Assembly (NCBI GenBank): GCA_017480485.1
Contig: JAFVAN010000034.1
Location: 1-33,657, forward strand
DNA length: 33,657 nt
Source of the DNA: Ruminococcus sp.
Lineage (GTDB): Bacteria; Bacillota_A; Clostridia; Oscillospirales; Ruminococcaceae
Reading direction: 5' to 3'
Shown here: positions 8,900-15,527 of the stretch, piece by piece
How the letters are laid out: each line of letters begins with the position of its first letter
Numbering within the stretch: the stretch's first letter is position 1
The notes under the pieces: generated by a model
Seen by the model: the letters and a program-made list of their open reading frames with translations, nothing else
Told to the model about the DNA's origin: nothing
The model's database searches: none
Made by a program: the position numbers and the translations under genes

Positions 8900-9676
8900 A
8901 TGAAGAGGAAACTGGCGTGCCTTCTGACTTCCTGCGTTGTTGCAGTAGCAGTTGCTCTGCCCGCATTCGCAGCCGAGGAGGACGCAGATTTCGTTCCCAG
9001 CGTGGAGCCTGAATCTTCTGCTCGCATTGTCAATGCTGCAGTAACGATCGATGGTGAAGACTATGATCTCGAGGGCCTTGAGGCAATGGGACTTGAGATG
9101 ATCGTTACACCTCTCTCTGAGGCAGACAGCGCAGTAAACGCAGACATCACACAGATGCTGAAGGATGCTGATGCTGACGTTCAGAGCGGCATTAAGTTTG
9201 CAGACAGTGCCGACCAGGAGAAGTTCGACGCTGCAAAGCCTGAGATCGATCTTCAGGAGCTGGTCGATGTTAGTATCGTATACTCTGACAGCAAGGAGCT
9301 CTTCACCGAGGCGACAGACGTTACATTTACCCTCCAGGTAGATAACGGCGCTAAGGTAAAGGCAGTTGCTCACGACGACAGAACAGCCGGCTGGGAGCTC
9401 GTAGGCGAGATCCCCTTTGGCGCAAGCGGCGATGAGCTGACAATCAACGTTGCATCCCTCAGCCCCTTCGCATTCTATGCTGATAAGGCTGCAGAGGGCG
9501 GCGAGAGCCAGCCTGAGAGCCAGCCCGAAGGTGGTAACGGCGGCAACGGTGGTAACGGCGGCAACGGCGGTACTTCGCCCAGCACCGGTACGACCAATGG
9601 CCTGCTCTATGCTATCCCTGCTGCTATCGCAGTAGTTGGCGGCGTAGTTCTGGTTAAGCGCGCTAAGAAGAACTGA
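8900..9676 (+). CDS. Secreted surface protein with SPSTG sorting signal, probable sortase substrate
   Basis: A 258-residue protein. It has a clear signal peptide (1-24, ending PAFA), an acidic globular region, a spacer of SQPE repeats and four GGN repeats, then SPSTG (226-230), a hydrophobic stretch and the positive tail KRAKKN. That is the classic layout of a sortase-anchored protein, with SPSTG replacing LPXTG, and the class B sortase is the gene immediately upstream. The start at 8900 follows a good AAAGGAG; longer in-frame reading would overlap the sortase gene and lose the signal peptide. GCT, GCA, GTT and GTA codons are more frequent than in neighbouring genes, which may reflect high expression. 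The globular part is not recognised. Confidence 0.85.
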   Translation: MKRKLACLLTSCVVAVAVALPAFAAEEDADFVPSVEPESSARIVNAAVTIDGEDYDLEGLEAMGLEMIVTPLSEADSAVNADITQMLKDADADVQSGIKFADSADQEKFDAAKPEIDLQELVDVSIVYSDSKELFTEATDVTFTLQVDNGAKVKAVAHDDRTAGWELVGEIPFGASGDELTINVASLSPFAFYADKAAEGGESQPESQPEGGNGGNGGNGGNGGTSPSTGTTNGLLYAIPAAIAVVGGVVLVKRAKKN

Positions 9677-9711
9677 TCAAACGGTTCTAAACAACATCAT
9701 AGGAGAAAACT

Positions 9712-10776
9712 ATGAGCGGTTCCCGAAAACACGGCAGCAAGGGCAGGAAGTCTCCTGTCTTCAAGCTGCTGGTCGTGTCAGCCGTTCTGTGCGCGACTGC
9801 TGCAGCAGTCTACGTTTTGGGCGAGCTGGCCGAAAGAAAAGTTAATAAGGAGCTGAACGATTCTCAGCAGGCGGATTCGTCTGCTGAGAATATTGTTGTT
9901 GACGAAAATGAAAGAAGCACAATAAAGGTGAACGGCAAGACCTACGCCTTGAAGGAGAACATCGAGACCATACTGCTGATGGGCGTCGATAACGACGGAA
10001 CCGTCGAGAGCACCGAGACCTACCGCAACGACGACGTGGCGGACTTTCTTCTGGTCGTAGTGCTTGACCACAGCGACGGCAGCTACAAGTCGCTGGCCAT
10101 CAACCGCGATACCATGGCAAAGGTCCCTGTGCTGGGCGTTACGGGCACCCTCCTTAACTGGATGGACGGCCAGATATCCCTTGCCCACACCTATGGCTCG
10201 GGCACCGAGGACAGCTGCCGCAATCAGGTAAGGGCTGTTTCGGAGCTGCTCTATCAGCAGAACATTGCTCACTATGCTTCTTTTGACATCCCCGCTATCG
10301 GCATCGCAAACGACGCCGTTGGGGGCGTTACGGTCACCATCGAGGACGACTTCGGTGAGGAGCGCCCCGATATGGCTGTCGGCACAACAGTCAAGCTCAA
10401 TGCAGAGCAGGCCGAGCTCTTCGTGCGCGGCAGGGCAACGGTGGCAGACAAGACCAACGTCAACCGTATGTCGCGGCAGAAGACCTATATCAAGGCTTGG
10501 CGCGAGCTTGCCCTGAAAAAGCTGGACTCGGACAGCAATTTCTTCTTCGACCTCCTTGGCATGACCTCTGACTATATGGTCAGCGACATGACCATCAACC
10601 AGCTTTCAGACTTCGCCAACCAGGTGGCAGCCTACGAGGACAAGGGCACCTTCGACATCGCAGGCACCTCCCAAAAGGGCGAAAAATATATGGAGTTCAT
10701 CTACGACGAGAGCGCCCTGCAGCAGCAGGTCCTCGACCTCTGGTACGTCGAACTCCCCGACGACAACGCGGAATAA
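9712..10776 (+). CDS. LytR-CpsA-Psr (LCP) family phosphotransferase
   Basis: A 354-residue membrane protein with one N-terminal membrane segment (about 15-37) and an extracellular LCP domain (about 85-262). LCP landmarks are present: DVADFLLVVVLD (108-119), SLAINRDTM (127-135) and RGRATVADKTNVNRMSRQ (239-256) with its conserved arginines. LCP enzymes move lipid-linked glycopolymers onto peptidoglycan. As last gene of the Wzz/BY-kinase/sortase operon it suggests that the polysaccharide controlled by this operon, made elsewhere, is attached to the wall in step with protein sorting. AGGAGA at 9701-9706 supports the start. Confidence 0.92.
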   Translation: MSGSRKHGSKGRKSPVFKLLVVSAVLCATAAAVYVLGELAERKVNKELNDSQQADSSAENIVVDENERSTIKVNGKTYALKENIETILLMGVDNDGTVESTETYRNDDVADFLLVVVLDHSDGSYKSLAINRDTMAKVPVLGVTGTLLNWMDGQISLAHTYGSGTEDSCRNQVRAVSELLYQQNIAHYASFDIPAIGIANDAVGGVTVTIEDDFGEERPDMAVGTTVKLNAEQAELFVRGRATVADKTNVNRMSRQKTYIKAWRELALKKLDSDSNFFFDLLGMTSDYMVSDMTINQLSDFANQVAAYEDKGTFDIAGTSQKGEKYMEFIYDESALQQQVLDLWYVELPDDNAE

Positions 10777-10778
10777 CT

Positions 10779-10820
10779 ATTCCCCCTGCTGTCTGCCGGG
10801 CTTGCTGGGGGGAATTTTTA
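10779..10820 (+). terminator. Terminator of the Wzz/sortase/LCP operon
   Basis: ATTCCCCC (10779-10786) pairs with GGGGGGAAT (10807-10815), followed by a T run. Confidence 0.7.
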
Positions 10821-10844
10821 TTTCGGGGATAGACAGGGAAGGGT

Positions 10845-11657
10845 GTGGTTAGATTGTTTTACAATGCGGGAGAATTTACGGTGAAGGTCCCAGGCGGGCG
10901 GGTGCCCTGCATTTCCTTCGGGAGGGGGAAGAAGCCTCTTGTGATGCTGCCGGGGCTTCGGCTCTCGGATATTCGGGGATCCTCGAAGCTCGTCGCTTGG
11001 TATTACAGGCTCTTTGCGAAGGAATACACGGTCTACATGATCGACAGGAAGGACAGCATCCGCAAGGGGGCCGACAACCGCAGCCTTGCCGAGGACACGG
11101 CGGCGGTGATGAAGCGCTTGAAGCTCAGGGACGTTTATCTCTTCGCGGCCTCTCAGGGCGGGATGATAGCTCAGGAGCTGGCCATACGCCATCCGGAGCT
11201 CGTGAAAAAGCTGGTGCTGGGGGTCACTCTTAGCCGCAGCAATGACACCGTCAGGGCCGTGATCGCCCACTGGAAGGAGCTTGCGGCGACCTCCGGTCTG
11301 GCCGCCGTCGCGGAGGACTATATGTACAAGGGCTTCTCGGAAAAGTACATAAAGAAAAACAGGCTGGTCATCCCTCTGGCCCTAAAGCTCCAGAGGCTCA
11401 TGCCTGCCCGGCGGTTCATCACACTTGCGGAGGCCTGCCTGACCTGCGAGACCTATGACGAGCTTGACAAGCTCAAGTGCCCCGTCCTGGTCCTTGGCGG
11501 CGGCAGGGACAAGGTGGTGACGGGGGAGGCCTCCCGAGAGATCGCCGAGAGGCTTAGCTGCCCCTGCCACATCTACGAGGACCTGAGCCACGAGGCCTAC
11601 AACGAGGCCAAGGATTTCAACAAGAGGATATATGATTTTTTTGCTGACGGTAAGTAG
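10845..11657 (+). CDS. Alpha/beta hydrolase-fold protein
   Basis: A 270-residue cytoplasmic hydrolase. The nucleophile is S103 in FAASQGG, a variant of the G-x-S-x-G elbow with Ala in the first position. D222 (GGGRDKV) and H249 (LSHEAY) complete the probable triad, and the oxyanion region LPGLRLSD is near residue 35. The start codon is GTG, preceded by GGGAAGGG. It sits immediately after the terminator of the operon upstream and has no promoter I can point to. The substrate is unknown; esterase or peptidase activity is possible. Confidence 0.82.
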   Translation: MVRLFYNAGEFTVKVPGGRVPCISFGRGKKPLVMLPGLRLSDIRGSSKLVAWYYRLFAKEYTVYMIDRKDSIRKGADNRSLAEDTAAVMKRLKLRDVYLFAASQGGMIAQELAIRHPELVKKLVLGVTLSRSNDTVRAVIAHWKELAATSGLAAVAEDYMYKGFSEKYIKKNRLVIPLALKLQRLMPARRFITLAEACLTCETYDELDKLKCPVLVLGGGRDKVVTGEASREIAERLSCPCHIYEDLSHEAYNEAKDFNKRIYDFFADGK

Positions 11658-11671
11658 CGCCGCCGGATGGT

Positions 11672-11714
11672 AAAAACGGGACCACGCCCCAAATGAGGTG
11701 TGGCCCCGTTTTTT
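11672..11714. terminator. Bidirectional terminator between the hydrolase and the anti-sigma gene
   Basis: AAAACGGG-CCAC-CC pairs with GG-GTGG-CCCGTTTT, flanked by A and T runs on the two sides. It can serve both convergent transcripts. Confidence 0.85.
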
Positions 11715-11729
11715 GTCGGAGGACGATCA

Positions 11730-12587
11730 TCATCTCCTGCTAAACTCCGTGCCTTGTACAAACAGTGCATCGACGCCGCCGATGTCGATGACTGTGCCGA
11801 AGAAGCGGCGCTCGAACTCGACCTCGGTGGAGCCGTCGGCGGTCTCGTAGCCGCCGTGGATGACAGCGGTGCTGCTGTGAGGCACAGCCTTGGCACGGCC
11901 GTCGGAATAGACCAGCTGCATATCTCCCAGCACGCTGCTCTCTCCCGTGGCGAGGGTGAAGCCCTCACCGAGATAGGCCCCGATGGGGGACAGAGTTATG
12001 CTCCGCCCGTCCTTCGAGACGAATTCTGCGGTCTCAAGGTTCTTTTCTAAGCTCAGCCGAGCCGTGAAGGTCTCCCCGCCGCCCTTAAATTCCAGCTCGG
12101 CAGAGCCAAGGCCCTCGGGAACATCCAGCTCGCAGATATAGGCGTAAACGTCGGGGGCGTCGCCCTCTCTTCTGTACAGCTCGCCTACCGCCGCAAGGGA
12201 GCCCTCAAAATAGACCTTCGGGCCGTCCTCGAAGAACTCCGCCCCACGGCTGTCCTTGGCCTCGGCGGTGAGTATGAGCAGGGGCGTTTTGCCGTCGCTG
12301 AGCACGTTGTCTACCGTCAGCCGCAGGTGCTCGTTCTCCATGACTGCGCCCTCTCCCTCGGGCAGGGCCTCGGCCCCGGAGATATAGCGCTCCTCGCTCT
12401 CGCTGTGATATGCCCTGTAGACCGCGGCCCCAGCCGTTACGGTCATCGTCAGGGCGGCGCAGGCCGCCGCAGCCACCGCCGCAGTCCTGCGGGCGCGAAC
12501 GCCTCTGCTGCGGGCAATGACCTCCCGCGTGTCCAGAAGCCCCTCGTCTATCCCGTTCATCGCTCTTAAAATATCTATTTCATTCAT
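11730..12587 (-). CDS. Probable membrane anti-sigma factor
   Basis: A 285-residue protein with a short cytoplasmic N-terminus (1-33), one membrane segment (about 34-56, very Ala-rich) and an extracellular domain of about 225 residues with beta-strand-like composition. Its first codon overlaps the last codon of the ECF sigma gene (12584-12587), the usual arrangement for a sigma/anti-sigma pair. I see no zinc-binding HxxxCxxC motif. The role is inferred from position and topology; the outer domain is not recognised and could be the sensor. Confidence 0.65.
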   Translation of the reverse strand: MNEIDILRAMNGIDEGLLDTREVIARSRGVRARRTAAVAAAACAALTMTVTAGAAVYRAYHSESEERYISGAEALPEGEGAVMENEHLRLTVDNVLSDGKTPLLILTAEAKDSRGAEFFEDGPKVYFEGSLAAVGELYRREGDAPDVYAYICELDVPEGLGSAELEFKGGGETFTARLSLEKNLETAEFVSKDGRSITLSPIGAYLGEGFTLATGESSVLGDMQLVYSDGRAKAVPHSSTAVIHGGYETADGSTEVEFERRFFGTVIDIGGVDALFVQGTEFSRR

Positions 12588-13132
12588 ATCAACATACCCT
12601 TTCTTTTCAAGTGTTCTTTAAGCTCCCTGCGCATCCGCGACAGGGCCGTGTTTATCTTGCTTTGGGAGAAGCCCGTCCTTTCGGAGATCTCGCTTGTGCG
12701 GAGGCCGTAGAAGTATCTCAGCACAAAGAGCTTCTGCCTATGCCGCTTCTGGCTCCTCAAAAAGCCCTCCAAAAGCTCCGTCAGCTCGCTCTCCCCGAAG
12801 GCAGCGGCGGGGTCGGGGATGCACTCTGCCAGCTCCTCCGTCAGCTCCACAAGCCTCGCCGAGCGCTTTTCGGCCTTCCGCTTGTCCAGCATATCAAAGG
12901 CGGTGCACCGCACCAGCCGCGCCAGATACCCGAAAAGGTCCTCTATCTCCCGGGAGGGGATGCTGCGCCAAGCCTTGAGATATGCGTCGTTCAGGCACTC
13001 CTCGGCGTCCTGCTCGCTGCCAAGAAAGCTGAGTGCCAGCCTCCCGAGCCGCCCGCCGTATTTTTCCGCAGCAGCGCTGACAGCCTGCCCGCTGCGGCTC
13101 CTGAACAATTCGATGATCTCTCTGTCCTCCAC
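12584..13132 (-). CDS. ECF-type RNA polymerase sigma factor
   Basis: A 182-residue sigma-70 family protein with region 2 (about 15-90, including the acidic SEQDAEECLNDAYLKAW) and region 4 (about 117-175, with helix-turn-helix TSEISERTGFSQSKINTALSR). The start codon is GTG (13130-13132), preceded by AGGGGGAG on the minus strand. It is co-transcribed with the membrane protein downstream, which probably holds it inactive until an envelope signal arrives. I could not identify an autoregulated ECF promoter with confidence in 13133-13290. Confidence 0.93.
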   Translation of the reverse strand: MEDREIIELFRSRSGQAVSAAAEKYGGRLGRLALSFLGSEQDAEECLNDAYLKAWRSIPSREIEDLFGYLARLVRCTAFDMLDKRKAEKRSARLVELTEELAECIPDPAAAFGESELTELLEGFLRSQKRHRQKLFVLRYFYGLRTSEISERTGFSQSKINTALSRMRRELKEHLKRKGMLI

Positions 13133-13387
13133 AGCCCTCTCCCCCTTTCACTATGGTAATCGGAAAACAAGCCGCAATTCTTGCAGCTTTTGAAAAAATA
13201 AGCCGCCCCACAGCCCTGCACGCAGGGAGCCACGGCTCTCTTTGTGAATTTTTACCAAAAATGTTGAAAACTTTTTGACGCAAAAATGAGCCATTTGGCT
13301 CATGTGCTTTCTGAAAAAGTGTGCTACAATTATTATGCGGTAGTATCGGCCTTAACAATTAAGCCGCAAATATTTCACGCGAAAGGA

Positions 13388-13416
13388 TTGACAAAGCTAT
13401 GCCGGAGCTGTATAAC
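13388..13416 (+). promoter_or_regulatory. Strong promoter upstream of a short transcript
   Basis: TTGACA (13388-13393), exactly 17 bp, then TATAAC (13411-13416). It is one of the best vegetative promoters in the window. Confidence 0.85.
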
Positions 13417-13422
13417 AGACAG

Positions 13423-13519
13423 ACAGCATAGCATCACTGCGCCCTTTTTACAATTTTACTATACGGAATAATGCGCACTCATAGGACAACTGCGTCCTGT
13501 GGGATGCGCATTTTTATTT
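13423..13519 (+). ncRNA. Candidate small RNA or attenuator leader
   Basis: Transcription from the promoter at 13388 would run about 95 nt and meet a long hairpin with arms ATGCGCA-CATAGGAC and GTCCTGTG-ATGCGCAT (about 13470-13511), followed by TTTTTATTT. This is either a free-standing small RNA or a leader controlling the damaged Lgt-like gene that starts 20 nt later. There is no convincing coding frame inside. The rest of the gap (13133-13387) contains two short palindromes near 13225-13245 and no gene. Confidence 0.5.
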
Positions 13520-13538
13520 CACGCGAGGTGAAAAAAAT

Positions 13539-13904
13539 ATGATAAACATGGTGTTGAGTCAGGCAAAATATATAGCGCTGCTGCTGGGGCGGGCGCACCA
13601 TCCCGGGGATACACGGATCCTTCAACCGCTACCCCACCCGGGAGGGCGAGATGATATTCTATGTTGTGATGCTGTTCGTCTTTATCAGGCGGGAGAAGGA
13701 GGGCGCCAGGCCCGGAACAGGCTTCCCCTTCTGCTGGCGGCCTACGGAGCCTTCCGCTTTCTTGAGGAGTGGTTCAGAGTCTCCGGCTCGACAAGCCTTG
13801 TCCACCTGTCCCACCTCTGGTCGGTGATAGCCTTTATCGTGGGCCTGAGTATTTTAATTGAAATGAATTCGACCACCAAAAAGCGCCAGGCCCACGCAAA
13901 GTGA
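13539..13904 (+). pseudogene. Lgt-like (prolipoprotein diacylglyceryl transferase-like) gene with two compensating frameshifts
   Basis: The open frame (121 codons, behind a good GAGGTGA site) starts and ends sensibly but its middle is not protein-like. The C-terminal part AYGAFRFLEEWFR, followed by HLSHLWSVIAF, resembles the last part of Lgt proteins. The missing middle is found in the next frame from about 13600 to 13735, reading GSFNRYPTREGEMIFYVV and on to RPGTGFPF. So the gene seems to carry one shift near 13590-13600 and an opposite one near 13725-13735. It is also far shorter than a normal Lgt (about 260-290 residues). Family assignment rests on my reading of short motifs. Confidence 0.5.
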
Positions 13905-13917
13905 CCCCCGGCCGGAA

Positions 13918-14079
13918 AAGCCCTCCCGCAGGCGGAGGGTCAAAACCCGGCGGAAAACGGTATATCCCCCCGCAGGGGGATAATATCATTTTCCGCACCC
14001 CCCGAGCCGCGCCGGCGGCGAGGGCATTCGACCCCATAAAACCAAACCGCAAAGTAAAAACGGTCTCATGACTTTGCGG
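13918..14079. repeat. Cluster of three hairpins in an intergenic gap
   Basis: Three inverted repeats follow each other: CCCTCC/GGAGGG (about 13920-13939); a long imperfect stem at 13951-13995 with outer arms CGGAAAA/TTTTCCG and inner arms TATCCCCC/GGGGGATA; and CCGCAAAGT/ACTTTGCGG (14047-14079). The last is followed by a T-containing stretch and may terminate transcription from the Lgt-like gene. Confidence 0.5.
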
Positions 14080-14115
14080 TTGGCTATTTAATAATAAAAA
14101 AAGGAGGAAAATAAT

Positions 14116-14450
14116 ATGAAGATCTTCAAAAGGGTCCTGACGCGCTGCGGCTCCATGCTGCTGGCGGCTGCGCTGCTTACGACCCTTGCCCCGGCTTCTG
14201 TTTTTATTCTCTGGACGCCGTTGAAATAAGCCCGGTACTGTCGATCAGTGCGAAGGACAACGTTTCCAATACTGATGAGGCAGACTATGCCGAGTGGGAT
14301 GCGGATCTTGGTGAGTTCAACTTCAATGTTGATTCGTTGTCAGTATGCGGCGGCAATACCGGCAACCCGACCACAGGCGCAGCCGCAGCAACAATGAGCA
14401 TTGTTGCTCTGCTTGGCGCAGCGTTCCTTGTTTCAAAGAAAAGCAAGTGA
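14116..14450 (+). pseudogene. Small NPTTG-type sortase-anchored surface protein, frameshifted
   Basis: Translation starts at 14116 behind a strong AAGGAGG. It gives a signal peptide (MKIFKRVLTRCGSMLLAAAL, then LTTLAPAS) and then hits a stop after 38 codons at 14230-14232. In the -1 frame the sequence continues as SLDAVEISPVLSISAKDNVS and ends in a perfect sorting signal: NPTTG, a hydrophobic stretch and SKKSK, with stop at 14448-14450. Adding one T to the TTTTT run at about 14199-14203 joins the two parts into one protein of about 111 residues. This could be a true lesion, a sequencing error or an off state of slippage variation. It would be a second substrate for the class B sortase at 8058. 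Confidence 0.7.
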
Positions 14451-14492
14451 CCAAGCATAAAGCGGCTGCTGTACACAGCGCCGCAAAGTGAG

Positions 14493-14536
14493 AAAAATGG
14501 TACTTCATCCCTTTCGGGGTGAGGTACCATTTTTTG
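14493..14536. terminator. Bidirectional terminator
   Basis: AATGGTAC-TCATCCC pairs with GGGGTGA-GTACCATT around a short loop, with A and T runs on either side. It serves the NPTTG gene and the convergent NlpC/P60 gene. Confidence 0.85.
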
Positions 14537-14548
14537 TGTGTTTGCTTT

Positions 14549-15436
14549 TCATTTTATATACCGCACGGCGCGGACCACCGTGAGCACGCGGCCCTGATAT
14601 TCCTCAAGGTCCTCGGTGCGGCAGGGGTTGTTGGTGAGGCCGTAGTCTGCGGTGAAGTGTACCATCTGCCCGTCACCGATGTACATTGCAACGTGGCCGA
14701 TGCCGTCGTCGGCGTAAAGACTGTTGTTGCCGCTGCTGTTGGTGGCGCAGAGGAAGAACAGCAGATCGCCCTTTTCAAGCTTTGAGATATCCACTCGGGC
14801 CGAGGGGTCGTTTACGCGGTAGGTCTCGATGCCGCTGATCTCTCCGAGGTAGGAGATGTTGTCAAAGACCACCTCGCAGCGGGGGTCGTTGGCTTGGGCG
14901 TCGGCGTAGTGCTCGAGGTAGATGCCCACCTGTAGGTAGGCCAGCTCCGTCATTCCGGAGCAGTCCGAGCGGGTCTCGGTCTCGCCCACATATTCGCCGC
15001 TGAGCTCGTAGGTCTGGTTGGGCTTGCCGCTCATCTCGAGGGCGTAGTCAACAACGATCTGCCGAACCTCGTCGGCGGTGAGGGCCGTGAGGGAGGAAGG
15101 GTCCGAGACGGTGAAGGTGCGGTACTCGTACTGGGCCTCGTTCAGCTCGTTGACGCCTGTTGAGAAGGGTATCTCGATGCTGAGGGCGCCGTTGCCGTCG
15201 GGCCTGCCGTAGCAAACGCGGTCCTCGCTGTTAGAGAGCACGTCATGGGCGCCGTCGGCCATAGCGGCCCCGCGGGCAACGCGGTAGAAGCCCTCGGAGA
15301 ATTCGGCCTTTTCGGGCTGTGAGGCAGCCTCGGAGGCGGAATCGGCAGCGCGGCTCGGGGCCTCGCTGCTATCGGAGGATCCGCATCCCGCCAGCAGCAG
15401 AGCCGCCGCAAGGATAAGGGAAAGATGATTTTTCAT
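14549..15436 (-). CDS. Lipoprotein with NlpC/P60 cysteine peptidase domain
   Basis: A 295-residue lipoprotein. The signal ends in the lipobox LAGC with C18 as lipidation site, followed by a Ser/Ala/Glu-rich linker to about residue 50, a middle region, and an NlpC/P60 domain (about 120-295). The active-site C159 (SDCSGMTELAY) and H248 (GIGHVAMYIGDG) are present, with H260 (MVHF) as a likely third member. It would cleave peptidoglycan stem peptides at the outer membrane face. The ATG at 15436 was chosen over a GTG three codons upstream because AGAAGGTGA is then correctly spaced. The domain has an insertion between the Cys and His regions, so it is longer than the usual 110-120 residues. Confidence 0.87.
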   Translation of the reverse strand: MKNHLSLILAAALLLAGCGSSDSSEAPSRAADSASEAASQPEKAEFSEGFYRVARGAAMADGAHDVLSNSEDRVCYGRPDGNGALSIEIPFSTGVNELNEAQYEYRTFTVSDPSSLTALTADEVRQIVVDYALEMSGKPNQTYELSGEYVGETETRSDCSGMTELAYLQVGIYLEHYADAQANDPRCEVVFDNISYLGEISGIETYRVNDPSARVDISKLEKGDLLFFLCATNSSGNNSLYADDGIGHVAMYIGDGQMVHFTADYGLTNNPCRTEDLEEYQGRVLTVVRAVRYIK

Positions 15437-15527
15437 GATAGTCACCTTCTAAGAGAGTTGTAATGAAAACGAGTAACTGAACGGAAACGGCGCAGAGCGC
15501 TTTTTGTTTCTTACCTCTTGCCTCTAA

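Noticed and set aside
14190..14210. Programmed -1 frameshifting in the NPTTG gene
   Set aside because: Only the P-site codon TTT could re-pair; there is no proper slippery heptamer, so a one-base lesion or slippage at the T run is simpler.
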